A stretch of 64,000 nt of DNA from Pratylenchus scribneri (lineage: Eukaryota > Nematoda > Chromadorea > Rhabditida > Pratylenchidae). Below are positions 44,502-57,146 of the stretch, in pieces. Position numbers and translations under genes: made by a program. The stretch covers positions 806,001-870,000 of the forward strand of contig JAQSEB010000017.1 in NCBI GenBank assembly GCA_030063045.1, read 5' to 3'. Under the pieces are notes generated by a model. That model searched no databases and was not told the DNA's origin. It saw nothing but the letters and a program-made list of their open reading frames with translations. How positions within the stretch are numbered: position 1 is the stretch's first letter; every line of letters starts with the position of its first letter.

Positions 44502-47354
44502 CATGGATATTATTTACGAAGAATAGGCCACATTTGTAAATATGTACTAAAATGACAAATATAAGAGATTAAAACAAGGCCATATTTTTATTTTTATTAA
44601 ACATCTAAAATTACCACAGGAAAAACTTATTCATAAATTTAGAAATTTAATATTAACCATTTTGGAGCATTTTTAAATTTAAACTATAAAAATTCTTATA
44701 TTTTAAAATTGATGCAAAATTTCAATATTATTGCGGGAATAAATGTTAAGTAAATGGCAGCAATTAAAGGATTATTGCGAAAATAATTTTGTCGGAGTAA
44801 TTTTGGAGGCATATGAATATGAATAGGTCATTTCCACACTTGAATGCATTTTAATAATAATAATAATACTACAAAATGCAAAACTCAAATTTATATTTAC
44901 TATTTTAATTCTTTGTGGTCAAAATTTTCATTTGTCATTTGTGGCTTTTCTCTTTGAGCAAAATTATAAAACTCATTTGATGCTTCCCCTCCCTCATTTG
45001 CCCATCAAAAATTGGCCAACAAAATGAGAAGACACCTGTCAAGTGGCCAATGTGGGCCCCCGCGGCACTCATTCTCATTCCCTTTCCTTCATTCCAAATG
45101 ACTTTTCTACTTTTCCCTTTCGGTCAAGCTTTTCCCCTTCTTTTCTATTTATTCCTTTGGAGATTGGCCAAGCAAAAAGCCATTAAATCCACTAAATATT
45201 TTTATTTAAGTCAAAATTATGCCCAGGGATAATATTATTCATCAAATCAGTAAATATATTAATAAGGCCAATTCGCGATTATCCGATACGCATATTTGAC
45301 GGTTCAGGGCTTCCCAATTCGGAGAATAGGCTGATTCGACTCAACATGGTCGATTTAGTTTAGGAAATTTCAATTTCAAATCGTATATGCTTAGCTAAAG
45401 AAATTGAACCGTTGTTTAAACTTGAACCGTTTCTGATTTATAACTTTTATTTATTATAAGCCCCTAACCCATAATATTTTGCTGAAAATGAAATGCCTTA
45501 AACTAATATAAACTAAATTGATTCTGACAAGTCGAATGAGCCTACATATTGTCGAATGTTCAAAAAGTTCATTACTCGAATTGGTTGCAGCAATATATTT
45601 TTAAATAATTATCTAAATTTAATGAAAGTTTGCCAATGATGGAGGATTGATAGCCGTGGGAATGGCCACTCCACAATCCACAATGACCCCACCCCACTTT
45701 TCTGCTTATATAAATAAAAAGGAATTTGCTGTTGGGAATTCGGAAGGAATGAAAGGGTTTTGGTTGGGTCATTTTCAGTCCACCCACCTCCCCCCCCCCC
45801 CCCCCCCCCCCCTTTATGCTTCAGTGCCAAATGCCAATGCCCACCTCCCGACAATTTTTCATTTCTCAAAGATATAATCTTCTCCCCCCCCCCCCCCCCG
45901 CACCCAAATGACCATTGTGAATTGGCCTTTGGTCGCCATTGGCCATTTAAATCTTCACGCCATGAAAAATATTTTCCCTATTTTATCAAAATATTTATTT
46001 TGAAATTTTAATGATTTGTTTTTAAATTATGATTTACCCCATAAATTAGTGAATTTTTTCCAATTTTTTTTTGTAATAAAATTGACATTTTTTGTGACCA
46101 TAAAAGATGGCCAAATCGAGTTCCTGTAAACCCCTTTCAAGCTTTAGCCCTAGGCCACAGCCTTTACCTATATCCCTGAAGCTAAATTCTACTAAATCTA
46201 AATTCTAACATTTCTTTATGAACAATTTACCTCAAAGAATAAATTTGGGTAATTCTTGATTTTATGATTAAATTAAGAATTACATTTTTAATTCAATTTT
46301 TTGTCCCAAATTTATTCGGTTTTTTTGCGAATTCTATATACATGCATTAAACACAGATTTCTTATTCCAATAAATGGTGGGAATATCATCGAAGAGGAAT
46401 ATTTTATTTAAATTTCCATCTGCTTTCATTTTTCATTTCATTAACAATTCCAATTTACTTATAAGATGTGTAAATTGTAACCTTCATTTTTCTCTCAAAA
46501 AATTTGCTTTAATCAAAAAATATACCATTTTTGTGCTAAAATTATATTCATCCAAAAATGGATTGTGGAATAAATTTGTTCAGAGAGAGGGAATTTTATT
46601 CGGCAAAGTGCGCCCCCTCCCAATACCCAATTGTTACCCAAAAATGTGCCCCCCCTTCCGCCCACCCATTTGTTGGCATTCCACCCAATTTCCATCCTTC
46701 CATTTCCCTCCTCATTTTTTTTCCATTTTCCGTTGTTTTTTCCTCCCAACGGCGACCTATTTTATGCTTCCCAATCCACCTTTCTTTTTATGGCCATGGC
46801 CACCCTTTTGGCCAATAAATAGAATGTCCACAAAGCATCATTAATTTTACAAAAATAGCTGAGTGGATTTTGGCCAAATTTTAGTTTGAACGGTAAATTC
46901 CCAAATTTTATTCAATTTATATTTGAATATTCCTCCAGTTAATCAAAACTAAAATTGAATTTACAAAAATTTTGGAAGAGTTTTTCCAACCATTCAAAAA
47001 CGGTTTCCTTTCCCCTTTTTTGCTCCCAAAATTTGCCGCCATTCAATTCTCTGTTGGGCCTATTCTTGTCCTTTTCCTCCTCATTTTTTGTCTGTTGAAT
47101 TATTTATGCGCACATTTTTATGCGGGCCCCTCTCTTTGACCCCATGCACCCAAAAATTGGGGACTTTTCCAAGGAAAATGCCAAAAACTTCTCCGATTTT
47201 CCTCCTTTTCCTTTTCCGCCTTTTTCTTTTCCTTTTGCCGAATTTTTCCCCGAAATTTGACCTAAAGACCCCTTTTAAAATTTAAAAGAGGAATTGTGGC
47301 CAAAATGTTGGGTCAAGCATAAAAATAATAATTTTTGAAAATATTTTATAGGAA
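44502..47354. other. Intergenic with poly-C tracts and a family E repeat
   Basis: It contains a family E palindromic repeat at about 45255-45560 (with GATTCGACTCAACATGGTCG), poly-C runs at 45790-45812 and 45884-45899, and a possible decayed family A segment at 46190-46260. Pyrimidine-rich stretches at 46600-46800 and 47030-47260 produce open frames on several strands without splice support. The last 300 bp should include the promoter of the LRR-Ig gene. Confidence 0.45.
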
Positions 47355-50300
47355 ATGTTACTAAATTTATTCACCCTTTTGTTGGTTATTTTCCATGAAC
47401 AAAATGTACGGAGTGTAAAACAGCAACAACAAATGATTGGAACGACCACCACAACAACAACAATTTGCCCATTGAAATGCATTTGCAAAGAAGGCAAGAA
47501 AAATAACATTGAAAAATTCCGAAATATATTTGGCTAATAAAATAATAGCTAAGCTTGAATTAATCAAACAATTTGCCCCTAAAAATATTCACAGCATTTT
47601 TGGGAATTATTTACTTCAATTTTTTATAAAATATATTTAATCCCTTATCTGGAATGGAAATAAAAATTATTGAATTATTCCAGCCAATTAATTGAAAATT
47701 TTAATTTTTTTAGGTTAATTTTGGCTAATTAATTTAAATTCCTAAATAATTTCTGAAAATAAATATATTTTATTTCTTTCAGATTTCCGGGAAATGATTT
47801 GCCAAAATTTAACGCGCATCGAAATTCGACAACTTTTTGGCTCAGCAGGTCAGTGTAGAATAATTTTTATAAACAATTTAAAAATATTTTAGGAGGCACA
47901 TTTGTCAGCCAATTTGCTGGCAATTTGCGCAATTTGAGCATTTTGAACAGTGAAATGGAGGAAATGCATGTTTTGCCAAGGATGCCAAATTTACTCTGCC
48001 TTTCTTTGAGGGGAAATCAACTGGAAAAAGTCAAAATTGAATGGTCCAAAAAAATTAAACAAAATATAATTAATTAATTTCCTTTAGGGAAGATTCTTCC
48101 GCAGATGATGAATTGGGCCCAGCATTTCCTTCATTGATTTTGTTGGATTTGAGTTTCAATAAAATTCCGGTAAATTTAAAAATAATTTAATTTTTATTAT
48201 TTATTTATGGGAAAATCTTAATTTACCCAAAAAAATAATTAATTTACCCAATAATTAATTTACCCAGAAAAATATTAAATTTTTGAGGCCATATAACTAG
48301 GCCATAATTAGGTATTAGGACTCAGGGTTAGGTTCAGGGTAGAATGGGATTAGAGACAAGGTTAGGGAATCTTAAAAAAGTCTGATTTTGCAAAGTTATT
48401 TAGCCCCAAAAATATAATATTTTTCGACACAAAAAATTTGGATTAATTTTTTTATACAAATTAATAGATTTCCATTTATTTTTATATTATTTTGAAGGCA
48501 ATTTCCCGGAATGAATTTTTGCAATTTCCAAATGTGGAGGAAATTCGCTTGGAAAATAATCGAATATTCAGCATTGAATGGGAGGCATTTCGCCTTTTCA
48601 AGCTGAAACGACTCATTTTGAGGGACAATTATTTGCTTGTAAATTTAAATAAAATTATTTTGTATAATTTTAATTTTTTAAAAGATAATCAGTGAACATA
48701 TGCTTCGATACAGTCCATCAATTGAGCATTTGGATTTGAGCCGAAATCAGCTTTCAATTGCACAAGTCCATCATTTTCCCATTTAAATTTATTATTTTTC
48801 TTTTTTAGAGTTCTTCATTTTTTGCTGCCCAACGGCTAAAATCACTGAATCTTTCCCACAATCGACTTCAACGTTTTGATTACGATTCATTTTCTCCACT
48901 ATTTCAGGTAATATTTTACGAATAATTTTTAAATCGCATTCATTATTAATTTTACACATTTACTTTATTAAAATTAGATTAATTAATAGCTATTAATTCG
49001 GAATTTTTATAAAAAAGGTTTTTCCCTATTCATTTCTCTTATTTTCGGCTATTTAGATTGTGTTAAAATTCCTAAATTTCTTTTTTACACAAAATCTGTG
49101 TTAATTCTTTACCATCTATTAATTCTTCACCATTGACTTCAACTTTCAAGAACCATAGATATTGGCGGAATAAACATAAATTTTTTATTGCATTTTCTTA
49201 GTTCCCTAAAGCTCTACAAAATCCGCTAAAATTTTTTTAAAAATATTGAGAAATAAAGGTTAGATAGACCCCTAATTTTCCCAATTTATGAGAGGTTAAA
49301 AAATAATTCCCTAATTCCCCATGTTTTATTAAAAGAGGTTTTACGGCATAAATTTTTCTTAAACTAAAATCCGAACATAGTTAGCTATTATAAAAATATA
49401 TTTGGGTGAGAGAACCCTTTACTTTTTGCTAATGTAATTTTTAATTAATATTTTTAGCTTGAATCGATGGATTTATCCTTTAATAATTTCACTGAAATGC
49501 CCGCTGATTTACGCCAATTTGTTGCCCTTCGAATGTTGAATTTCAGTGGGAATCCAATCATCAAATTGGCTGAAGGCAATTTGGTTCAGCCAATGCTCCA
49601 AGTTGGCACCAAATTACATAATTCAAATAAATTTACCAAATTCTCAATCAGACTTTTGACCTTTCATTTTGCCCACATTTACGAATGATCGAACAAAGAG
49701 CATTTGGAATGACTCCAAATTTGCAATTTCTGACGATGGCCAATAATCCATCCCTTCAATTCATTTCGCCATTGGCTTTTCCAAATAATTCTCTTCTCTT
49801 TGAGTTAGTTCCATTCCCAAACCCAATTTTGTATTATTTATAATAATTATAATGATAAGATCAGATTAAAACAAACTTTTGGTTATCGAATGATACTAAT
49901 TTTATGTAAATGATCAAGAATTGATGAAGTTATGCTTTAAAAACTATATCCTTAACTATGGATTAGCGAATTTTTTAGTTGTTTTTTTTTGAGGCATAAC
50001 TCCATGAATTATTAATTAATCAAAATAAAATTAATATAATTAGATAGCCAACCGTCTGATTTTTAATCTGATTTATCATTAAATTGGTTCAGTCCTTGAT
50101 AAATTATTATTAACGGCACCAAGTTGAGGGTACCTTTCTCATTCCAATTTGGATTATTCATTAATAAATTTCAGATTATCCATTTCAAATAATTCTCTTC
50201 AAATAATTGGCCAACCAATTTTGGAATTGCCAACACGAATTTTACTCGGCCAAAATCCCCTCGAATGTGGATGTCTCCAAAAATTGATTGAAAAATTCAA

Positions 50301-53114
50301 AGAAAAAATTGTGGATTATAAAGAGGCAAAATGCATGGATGAAAAAAGGCAAAAATATTCAATTGAATTTTTTATAAAATAATATTTAAAGAATTGAATA
50401 TTCCCTGGGAAATTTGGCCAATTTCAATGGGAAATGTTCACCAAATCCAATTTTGCCCTTTGGCAATTTGTTGACCGCAAAAATTGGCGATTTCTTTTCA
50501 ATTTATTGTGCACCAAGGAATGGCGAATTTATGCCGGGATCGGTCCATTGGAAATTGCCAAATGGGAGCGAAATTGGAGCCGAAAATGTGGGCGAGGGGA
50601 ATTGGCAAACAATGGCCACAAAAATTGATGAGGAAAAGAGGGTAAATTGCAATATTTTTGTGGAATAATTAACATTAAATATTCATAGGATGGACGAAAT
50701 AATGAAACCAAAAAGAGGGTAATCCCTCATGGCATTTTTAACCCGGTTGTGATGTCCGCACCTAAAATTGAATCCTCCTATTTGGGCGGAATATTTCCAA
50801 CATTCGCAAAGCCGGTAATAATTCCTCATTATTTTTAATAAATTTAAATAAATTTAATTTCTAATTTTGAATAAATTTAAATATAAATAAATTTAAATAA
50901 ATTAATGTTTAATAAATTTAATAATTTTAATAAATATAATTTAAATAAATTTGCCCATTTAAGCATCTTCACCATAATCAGCGGCATTCATCTTCAAAAG
51001 GCCCTTCAATTGATGACCAACAGGAATTTCCTCAGCAAAAGCCAAGAGTCCAAAACATTGGAGAACAACTTCGATTTGAAGTTTTAATGGCTGAGGCAAA
51101 TTTTTGGCAAAATTTCGAATATATTTGATTTAATTTAGGATGCCGGTGAATATATTTGCCGAATAAATGGAACCGAAACAAAATTGCATTTGACCATCCA
51201 AAAACCAAACATTCAAATTAGACCAATCGAAATTGGCTCACATTTTGTTTCGCTGGCATGGAATGACACTTTAATGGTAAATTGGCCAAAATATATTAAT
51301 TATTTTTTAAAATAGATTCGCGCCTTTGAAAGAGTCCAAATTTCATTGCAAATCCGCCATGCATTGACCGGCCAAATTGGCCGAATCATTCAATTATCTT
51401 TGCATAATCCTTGGCACAATTATAACGTAGTCCGGCTTCGACCACTAACCGTAATTTTTAATTTAAATTAAAAAATAATATTAAAAAACATAGCTAACAA
51501 TAAGAAATGGTCTAATTTCGTGGGTTTTAAGTGTCTTGATAAATTTATATATTTATTAAGCATATAATTAGCTAAAAATGATGTCAAAAGCTATGACATA
51601 AATAGGAAATTTATCGAGTCATGGCCATAAAATGGCCAGAAACACAATTTTAATTAAATCAAGAGTTTTTGATATTTTTGCGCTATGAACCTCTCCCTTA
51701 TCAAAAAATTATGATACTCATTTCCTAGCTAGAAGTAATTTTGGGTGCTTTAAAAGAATATGACATCCTTTTCATTATATCAAGCCACCTTGATAACAGA
51801 TGTAAAATTTGACCAAAAAAACAATTTGATAGGGGAGCTCATAATCATAATGGGAAATGACCTATTTTTAAGTCATATCTCTGGAAATATCCAACCCTGA
51901 CTAATGCTTTTGATATCATTTTGTAACAAAATTTTATGTTCTATAAAATGATATAAATATTTATCCAGCAGCTTATTACAAGCATCAAGCTAGATTATTA
52001 AATTAAATCCCCAAGACCCCATGTCGAATAGCCGCATTGTTGTGAAAATAATCATCGAAAATTTAGTATAATTTATTAATTTAATTTCAATTCAATATTT
52101 TAGAACTATACATTCTGTTTGGTTTACAATTTACGGGAACCGGGCATTGGGAATAACAATATTGCGGAAACGGCAAAAATTCTTTACAAAACATGCGTGG
52201 ATGTGATGACCGAACAACAAATTGGATTTTGGTGGCCAAATATTTTAATAATTATTTAAAAATATTTTTGTCAGGTCCTCATTGAGCCCAACAGCCATTG
52301 GAATTATGATGGCATTTTGCTTCATCATTTTCTCACTTTTCTGCTTTCGGGCAATTTTTTTACGATTTTACATTTGGCATGAGGCCAAAATGCGGTAATA
52401 ATTTGGAAATAGAAATTTAAAAAATAACAACAATTTTTAATCCTTTTTTTATTTTTTTATCTCAATCAATAAAGTTTTTGGATTTAAATTAATAAGAAAC
52501 CGGTTTAAGACCCTACAAACCTTATATCAATTTGTAGAACTCCTCTCGACGCAACTTTTGTATAAATTTCTCACAGCTAAAATCGAAAGTGAGAGAGGGT
52601 ACCGTTTAAACAATACTTTCAATTTTTGGTTTTAAACACTTTAATATTGGACCGAAACCCGACATTTTATATACCGTTCGATTCTTTTCGATTAGATCTA
52701 CAAATTGATATAAGGTTTGTAGGGTCTAAAACCGGTTTCTGATTTACTAGAAATCAAAAACTACTTTTGGGGTAAAAAATAAAATTTGGGGAAAAAATAA
52801 AAAATAGGGTAAAAGATTTTTTACATTAAAAATTTATTTTTTTTAGCGCCCGAATGAATCAAAGTATGAGTGGGCAAAGTTTTTTGTCGCAAAGTTCATC
52901 TTTGCATCAAAATGGGACGGCAGCTGGCATTAGCCAATCCAGCACATTTGACACAATAAATGGGGGACAATTTTTGAATAATTTCCAACAAAAACAAAAT
53001 GGAGGAATGAAAAAAGGGAAGAGGAAAAGAAAATCGGCAAAAGGCAACAAATTATTGTTGGAAAATGAAAAACAATTATCGGCCGAACAAACCGAGGACA
53101 TTGCCCTTTGCTAA
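47355..53114 (+). CDS. LRR-immunoglobulin single-pass receptor, 841 aa, 18 exons (IGLR/LRIG-like)
   Basis: Probably a cell-surface adhesion or signalling receptor. Exons: 47355-47493, 47783-47848, 47893-48043, 48088-48169, 48498-48638, 48685-48765, 48809-48907, 49458-49601, 49652-49803, 50175-50348, 50392-50641, 50689-50814, 50964-51095, 51139-51276, 51316-51450, 52104-52231, 52275-52394, 52847-53114; phases agree throughout. Order of domains: signal peptide (about 1-20), cysteine-rich LRRNT (CPLKCICK plus MICQNLTRI), about ten leucine-rich repeats to about residue 370 (for example LILLDLSFNKIP, IEHLDLSRNQLS, LKSLNLSHNRLQ), LRRCT (NPLECGC then AKC and GKC), an Ig-like domain closing with DAGEYICRING near 585, a possible FN3-like region, a membrane span (about 715-738) and a basic, Ser/Gln-rich tail. 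Three introns (after 47493, 50348, 51095) start with GC. The LRR plus Ig layout matches nematode IGLR and animal LRIG-type proteins; the exact orthologue is unknown. Confidence 0.88.
48213..48450. mobile_element. Degenerate family A MITE in LRR-Ig gene intron 4
   Basis: Left TTTACCCAAAAAAATAATTA and repeated AATTTACCC words, a GGCCATAATTAGG and AGGGTTAGGTT interior, and a right part with TTTTTCGACACAAAAAATTT parallel the copies at 5205-5455 and 34006-34612. It makes intron 4 much longer than its 40-50-bp neighbours. Confidence 0.55.
49845..50135. mobile_element. Degenerate family C foldback MITE in LRR-Ig gene intron 9
   Basis: The right end has GGTTCAGTCCTTGATAAATT followed by ACGGCACCAAGTTG, matching the family C end. 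Interior inverted words AATTGATGAAGTTATG and CATAACTCCATGAATT are present. The left outer arm is largely lost. Confidence 0.55.
52471..52775. mobile_element. Foldback MITE, family D copy in LRR-Ig gene intron 17
   Basis: AAACCGGTTTAAGACCCTAC with ACAAACCTTATATCAATTTG on the left is complemented by CAAATTGATATAAGGTTTGT and AGGGTCTAAAACCGGTTTCT on the right. The right outer end reads AAAACTACTTTTGGGG, complement of the left end of the copy at 7264-7570. Confidence 0.75.
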
Positions 53115-53428
53115 AATTGAACGATTCTCCGCTATATTTTATGCTTTCATATTGCCAATTAAATTATAAATAAATTTCTATATATATTTTTTTAAAAATT
53201 AATTTATAATTGAGTAAAATTTAATTGAAAATAAAATAATATATATTTGTTTAATCATATTATTTTCTATTACCAGAGTTTTGCCAATTTATATCGAGCC
53301 AAGATTTAATTGCTGAAATATGATCCATTTTGTCATTTTTTGTGGATTATTCAGTTTTGATTATTTCTTCATATCCATTTTTTTGGATTATTTCCCATTA
53401 AAAAAATTCATTCATTTACTGTAAAAAA
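53115..53428. other. Short intergenic gap between two + strand genes
   Basis: It contains AATAAA-like words near 53168, a probable 3' end for the LRR-Ig gene, then AT-rich sequence. No TATA-type promoter is evident for the next gene. An acceptor-like TTTGTCAG lies at about 53443-53450, just before an in-frame ATG at 53453, so trans-splicing is possible. Confidence 0.4.
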
Positions 53429-56400
53429 ATGAGGAAATTAAATTTGTCAGCGATGGCAAATCAAACATTAAAAGTTGTCGTCCCAAAAATAGAACCTCCA
53501 TATGTAAATTTTATTCGATTTAATGCAATATTTTGTAATGGCAAATTTAGTTGAACACTTTGAACTACACTCATGCATATTCACAGCAAATTCGTTATGG
53601 CCCGGGTAAATTAAGAATTGTAGTGGTCAATTTGAAAACAAAAATAAAAAATTTTGTAAAAACGCAAAAATTTTGCAAAAAAATTTAGAAAAACACAAAA
53701 TGTTTTTGGGAAAACAAAAAATGTTTGGAAAAAAAAACAAATTGTTTTGGGAAAAATACAAAATGTTTGGAAAAACACAAAATGCTTTGGAAAAACACGA
53801 ATGTTTGGACAAATACAAAATGTTTTGGAAAATACAAAATGTTTGGAAAAACACAAAATGCTTTGGAAAAACACGAATGTTTGGACAAATACAAAATGTT
53901 TTGGAAAATACAAAATGTTTGGAAAAACACAAAATGTTTTGGAAAAAAAACAAATTGTTTTGGGAAAAATACAAAATGTTTGGAAAAACACAAAATGTTT
54001 TGGAAAATACAAAATGTTTGGAAAAACACAAAATGTTTTGGAAAAAAAACAAATTGTTTTGGGAAAAATATAAAATGTTTGGAAAAACATAAAATGTTTG
54101 GAAAAACCAAAACATAAAATGCTTAAAATGCCTTAGAAAAAAATTAAAAATACAAAAAATATCTTTGAAAAAACAAATTACTTTGAAGGTCAAAATACAA
54201 TAAGAAAAAAATACAACTTTCTTTTATAGCCAATAAATTTCGATTATCCTCTTAATAAAATAATAAAAATATCATTTCTTAAAGAAATAAAAGTCAACCC
54301 TCAAAATAATATTTTTTAACAAATATTATTTTATCTTAATCTAAGGAATTGTCTGGCAATTATTGCGGGACATGGCCGACCATTTGAATTTGACATTCGA
54401 TGTGGAATCCTTGGAAAACGAGGGTTGGGGACAAAAATTGGCGAATGGAAGTTGGACAGGATCATTTGGCCGTCTTCAAAATGGGGTTACTATATACATT
54501 TTATCATATCTCTATTAATTTTTTTAAATGAAGGAAGCCGAAATTCTGGCCGGTGGTTCAATGATGACCCCGGACAGAAATGCGGCATTCGATTTTTCCA
54601 TACCAATTGGCTATCAATCGAGTGGCATTTTAATCAGAGTGCCAAAAAGGAAGAATTTTGTGGCCAAAATGTTGGTCCAAGCATTCGATTGGAAGGTCAA
54701 AAAAACAAATTTTTACATTATAAATTAAATTTTATTAAGATTTGGTTTTCCACTATTTTCTGTTTTTTGTTGGCAATGTTCGCATTTTGTTATATTCAAC
54801 GAAAGTTGGCAAAATGTTCAAAAATTGAACAAAAATTCGATTTTTGGGATTCTATGTTTATTTTCTTCTCCATTTTTACAAAACAACGTTAGCCATTATA
54901 TTTTTTACATTTTTTTCCTTAAAAAGAAATAAATACACCGCCAAAATCCATTTCGGCTCGAACATTGATTGCCACTTTGTGGATTGCCTCCATCTTTTTG
55001 ATGGCATCCTTTGGGGCCAGTGTGATTTCCTTGTTCGCCCATGGCACATCAAAATTGCCATTTGAAAGTCAAAAAAAGGGAATAAATTTAATTAATAATT
55101 TTATTTTTAGCATTGGAAGAATTAATTCATTTGGTGAAGGAAGGGGAATGGAAATTGGTGCTGGACATGAAGAGTACCGGGCGAATTGAAATCATCGAAG
55201 TGAAAATTTGGGAATTGGGAGGGGAGAGGGTTTTTATAAATACCGTATTTCCTCTGATAGAAGTCTATCGATTTTGGGGTACTGTACTGTACCTCTTGGC
55301 AATATGAACTTTTTGCAAAATTTTTATTGCATTTTTTAGACCATTGGGCTCTACAAAAAACACTATATTTTGTTCAAAAAAGTCTACAAATGACAAAGTT
55401 AGACCCCAAATTTTGCCCATTTTTGTGGCTTGGAAACTTATGAGCCCAACAGCTTCTAATAGGGGAAATGTATGTTATGGCATAATAAAATACTTTCATG
55501 GCACTTCTAAATTATTCATAAATTTATTTTTTTAGGTTTTCACGGCTGATCCAGTTTTTTCAAAATTGATGAACGACCCAGAACGCGTTATTTTTGTTGA
55601 TGGACTTGAAAATGGTAGAACAAATATATTAATATGCACAATTTCAATTGAATTTAGGTGTCAAAACTGTGCAACATTATTCCGGAAATTCAGCATTTGT
55701 GGCTCCATCCGGTCGTCTTTTCATCATGTCCCAGCTAGAGTCAATTTTTAATATTTTCCTTATTTATTTTTTACAATTATAGACTGGAATTCTTAGTTTT
55801 TGAACTATTTTCAAGTATCAAATTTGATGAAAAAAGCAAATAAATAATGTTTTTGAGCATTCCTTTCATGTTTCTGATATAAATTTTCAACTATTTTTAA
55901 TTATTATGATATGATACTTTTTTGAGGGAAGATTATGCTCTAAAATGCATTAAAAACCAAAAATTACATATTTTGAGATTAAAGAAGAAAACAATTTTGA
56001 CAAATTTCATCCGGGTGACCCAATTACCACATAAATGTGGCTTTTGCCACATTTTCGATCATCTCGCCACATTTTTCCCACATTTTTGACTTCCCCACAT
56101 TTTGCCACATTTTAAGATTTTGGCTTTTTTTACTCAAAATCAATGAAATTTCATACATTTTGCTAAAATTTTTCGCTGCGCGGCCATTTTTCGGTCTAAT
56201 TTTTCGCTACGCGGCCACTTTTAATAATTCTGATTGCTAAAAAGAATGGAACAATGGAAGCGGAAAAAATTTTTTATCGAATTTTAAGCTTTTTTTTAAA
56301 AATGCCACATTTTTTGCCACATTTTTGGAACATTTTGCCACATTTTTCCAACATTTTTCATAGCCAATGCCACATTTTTGGTCAGATGAATGGGTCACCC

Positions 56401-57146
56401 TGAATTTCATGATAAAAACCTGTATTTGTAGGCTTTGTACTAGGTATTCTCTTTTTATTGAGTAGGAGGATCTCCTATGGACATCAAAATTAGTTATTTC
56501 ATTTGGGTCATTCGGGGGGATAGGATAATATGATAAACGTATCCCTGAATGACCATAATCACAATCTTGATGACCCAAAGGTGAGTCCCTTCAATTTTCC
56601 CCTTCTCAACAAAAAAGGATACAAAGTCTACATTTATCGGCAAAATCAGATAATCATCTAACTATTTTGCCATTTTTGTGACCTAAAAATCATAGCCTTA
56701 CTGATCAATTTTAAATTTATTAGATGCAATGTCACAATGCTGTACAACCATGTTTTGCCCACATATTTGAGCATTGCATTCCGAAAAGGATCCCCCTACC
56801 GACATTACCTGAATAAACGGCAACAATTCACATTAAAATTTGAATTAATTAAATGTTTCTCATATTCCAGTATTTTGGATTTTTGGCAGAATGGATTGTT
56901 GCGGAGATGGATTAAAAAATATTCGGCCGGTCGCTATTCATTCCCAAGCTCTCATAATTTTACAAAATGCACAGAGAATTGGGATGATCGATTACGAAAG
57001 TTAATTTGAATTAAAAACAAAATTAAAAATTGTTTCTCAGAGGAATTTTTGGACTTCTCCATTTTGAGAGCATTTTCATTGTTTTGTCGATTGGATTGGC
57101 ATTTTCTATTGTTGTCTTCATTTTTGAAAAATTGGCAATTATTTGA
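53429..57146 (+). CDS. Divergent ionotropic glutamate receptor / IR-like channel, 433 aa, 12 exons
   Basis: Ligand-gated cation channel subunit of the iGluR superfamily. Exons: 53429-53503, 53551-53605, 54346-54485, 54534-54695, 54740-54887, 54927-55067, 55111-55199, 55536-55614, 55658-55739, 56724-56819, 56871-56999, 57041-57146; phases agree. Exon 7 may end at 55229, and 56820-56870 may be a retained 17-codon segment. Domains: S1 ligand-binding half (about 10-144) with GIVWQLLRDMADHLNLTF and TPDRNAAFDFSIPIGYQSSG, where the Arg fits the ligand-carboxylate position; M1 (about 145-165); pore loop (WDSMFIFFSIF); M3 (about 207-232); S2 half ending in RKGSPYRHYLN; M4 (IVLSIGLAFSIVVFIFE). The canonical M3 motif SYTANLAAF is not seen; here it is MASFGASVISLF. 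No amino-terminal domain and no signal peptide are encoded, as in divergent IRs, unless an upstream exon was missed. The start could also be the ATG at 53453. Confidence 0.85.
53690..54115. repeat. Minisatellite, about 19-20-bp unit, in IR-like gene intron 2
   Basis: More than twenty units of AAAATGTTTGGAAAAACAC and variants (TTTTGG, CACGAATG, ACAAATAC) form composite higher-order repeats; an 84-bp block at about 53778-53861 is repeated directly. The array gives overlapping open frames on both strands (53611-54193), which are artefacts of the repeat. Confidence 0.92.
56011..56402. mobile_element. 392-bp hAT-type MITE in IR-like gene intron 9
   Basis: The ends CCGGGTGACCCAATTACCAC and the complement of CAGGGTGACCCATTCATCTG are inverted, flanked by the identical 8-bp AATTTCAT (56003-56010 and 56403-56410). 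Subterminal GCCACATTTTT words are repeated many times. The centre has two TTTTTCGCTGCGCGGCCA / TTTTTCGCTACGCGGCCA copies resembling those in the C-rich element at 43.6 kb. Confidence 0.88.

Noticed and set aside
46374..46844. 156-codon frame on the + strand
   Set aside because: Pyrimidine-rich low-complexity sequence with equally open frames on the other strand and no domain or splice partner.
53611..54193. Overlapping frames of 108-188 codons on both strands
   Set aside because: All lie in the AAAATGTTTGGAAAAACAC minisatellite inside an intron and are open because the unit lacks stops.
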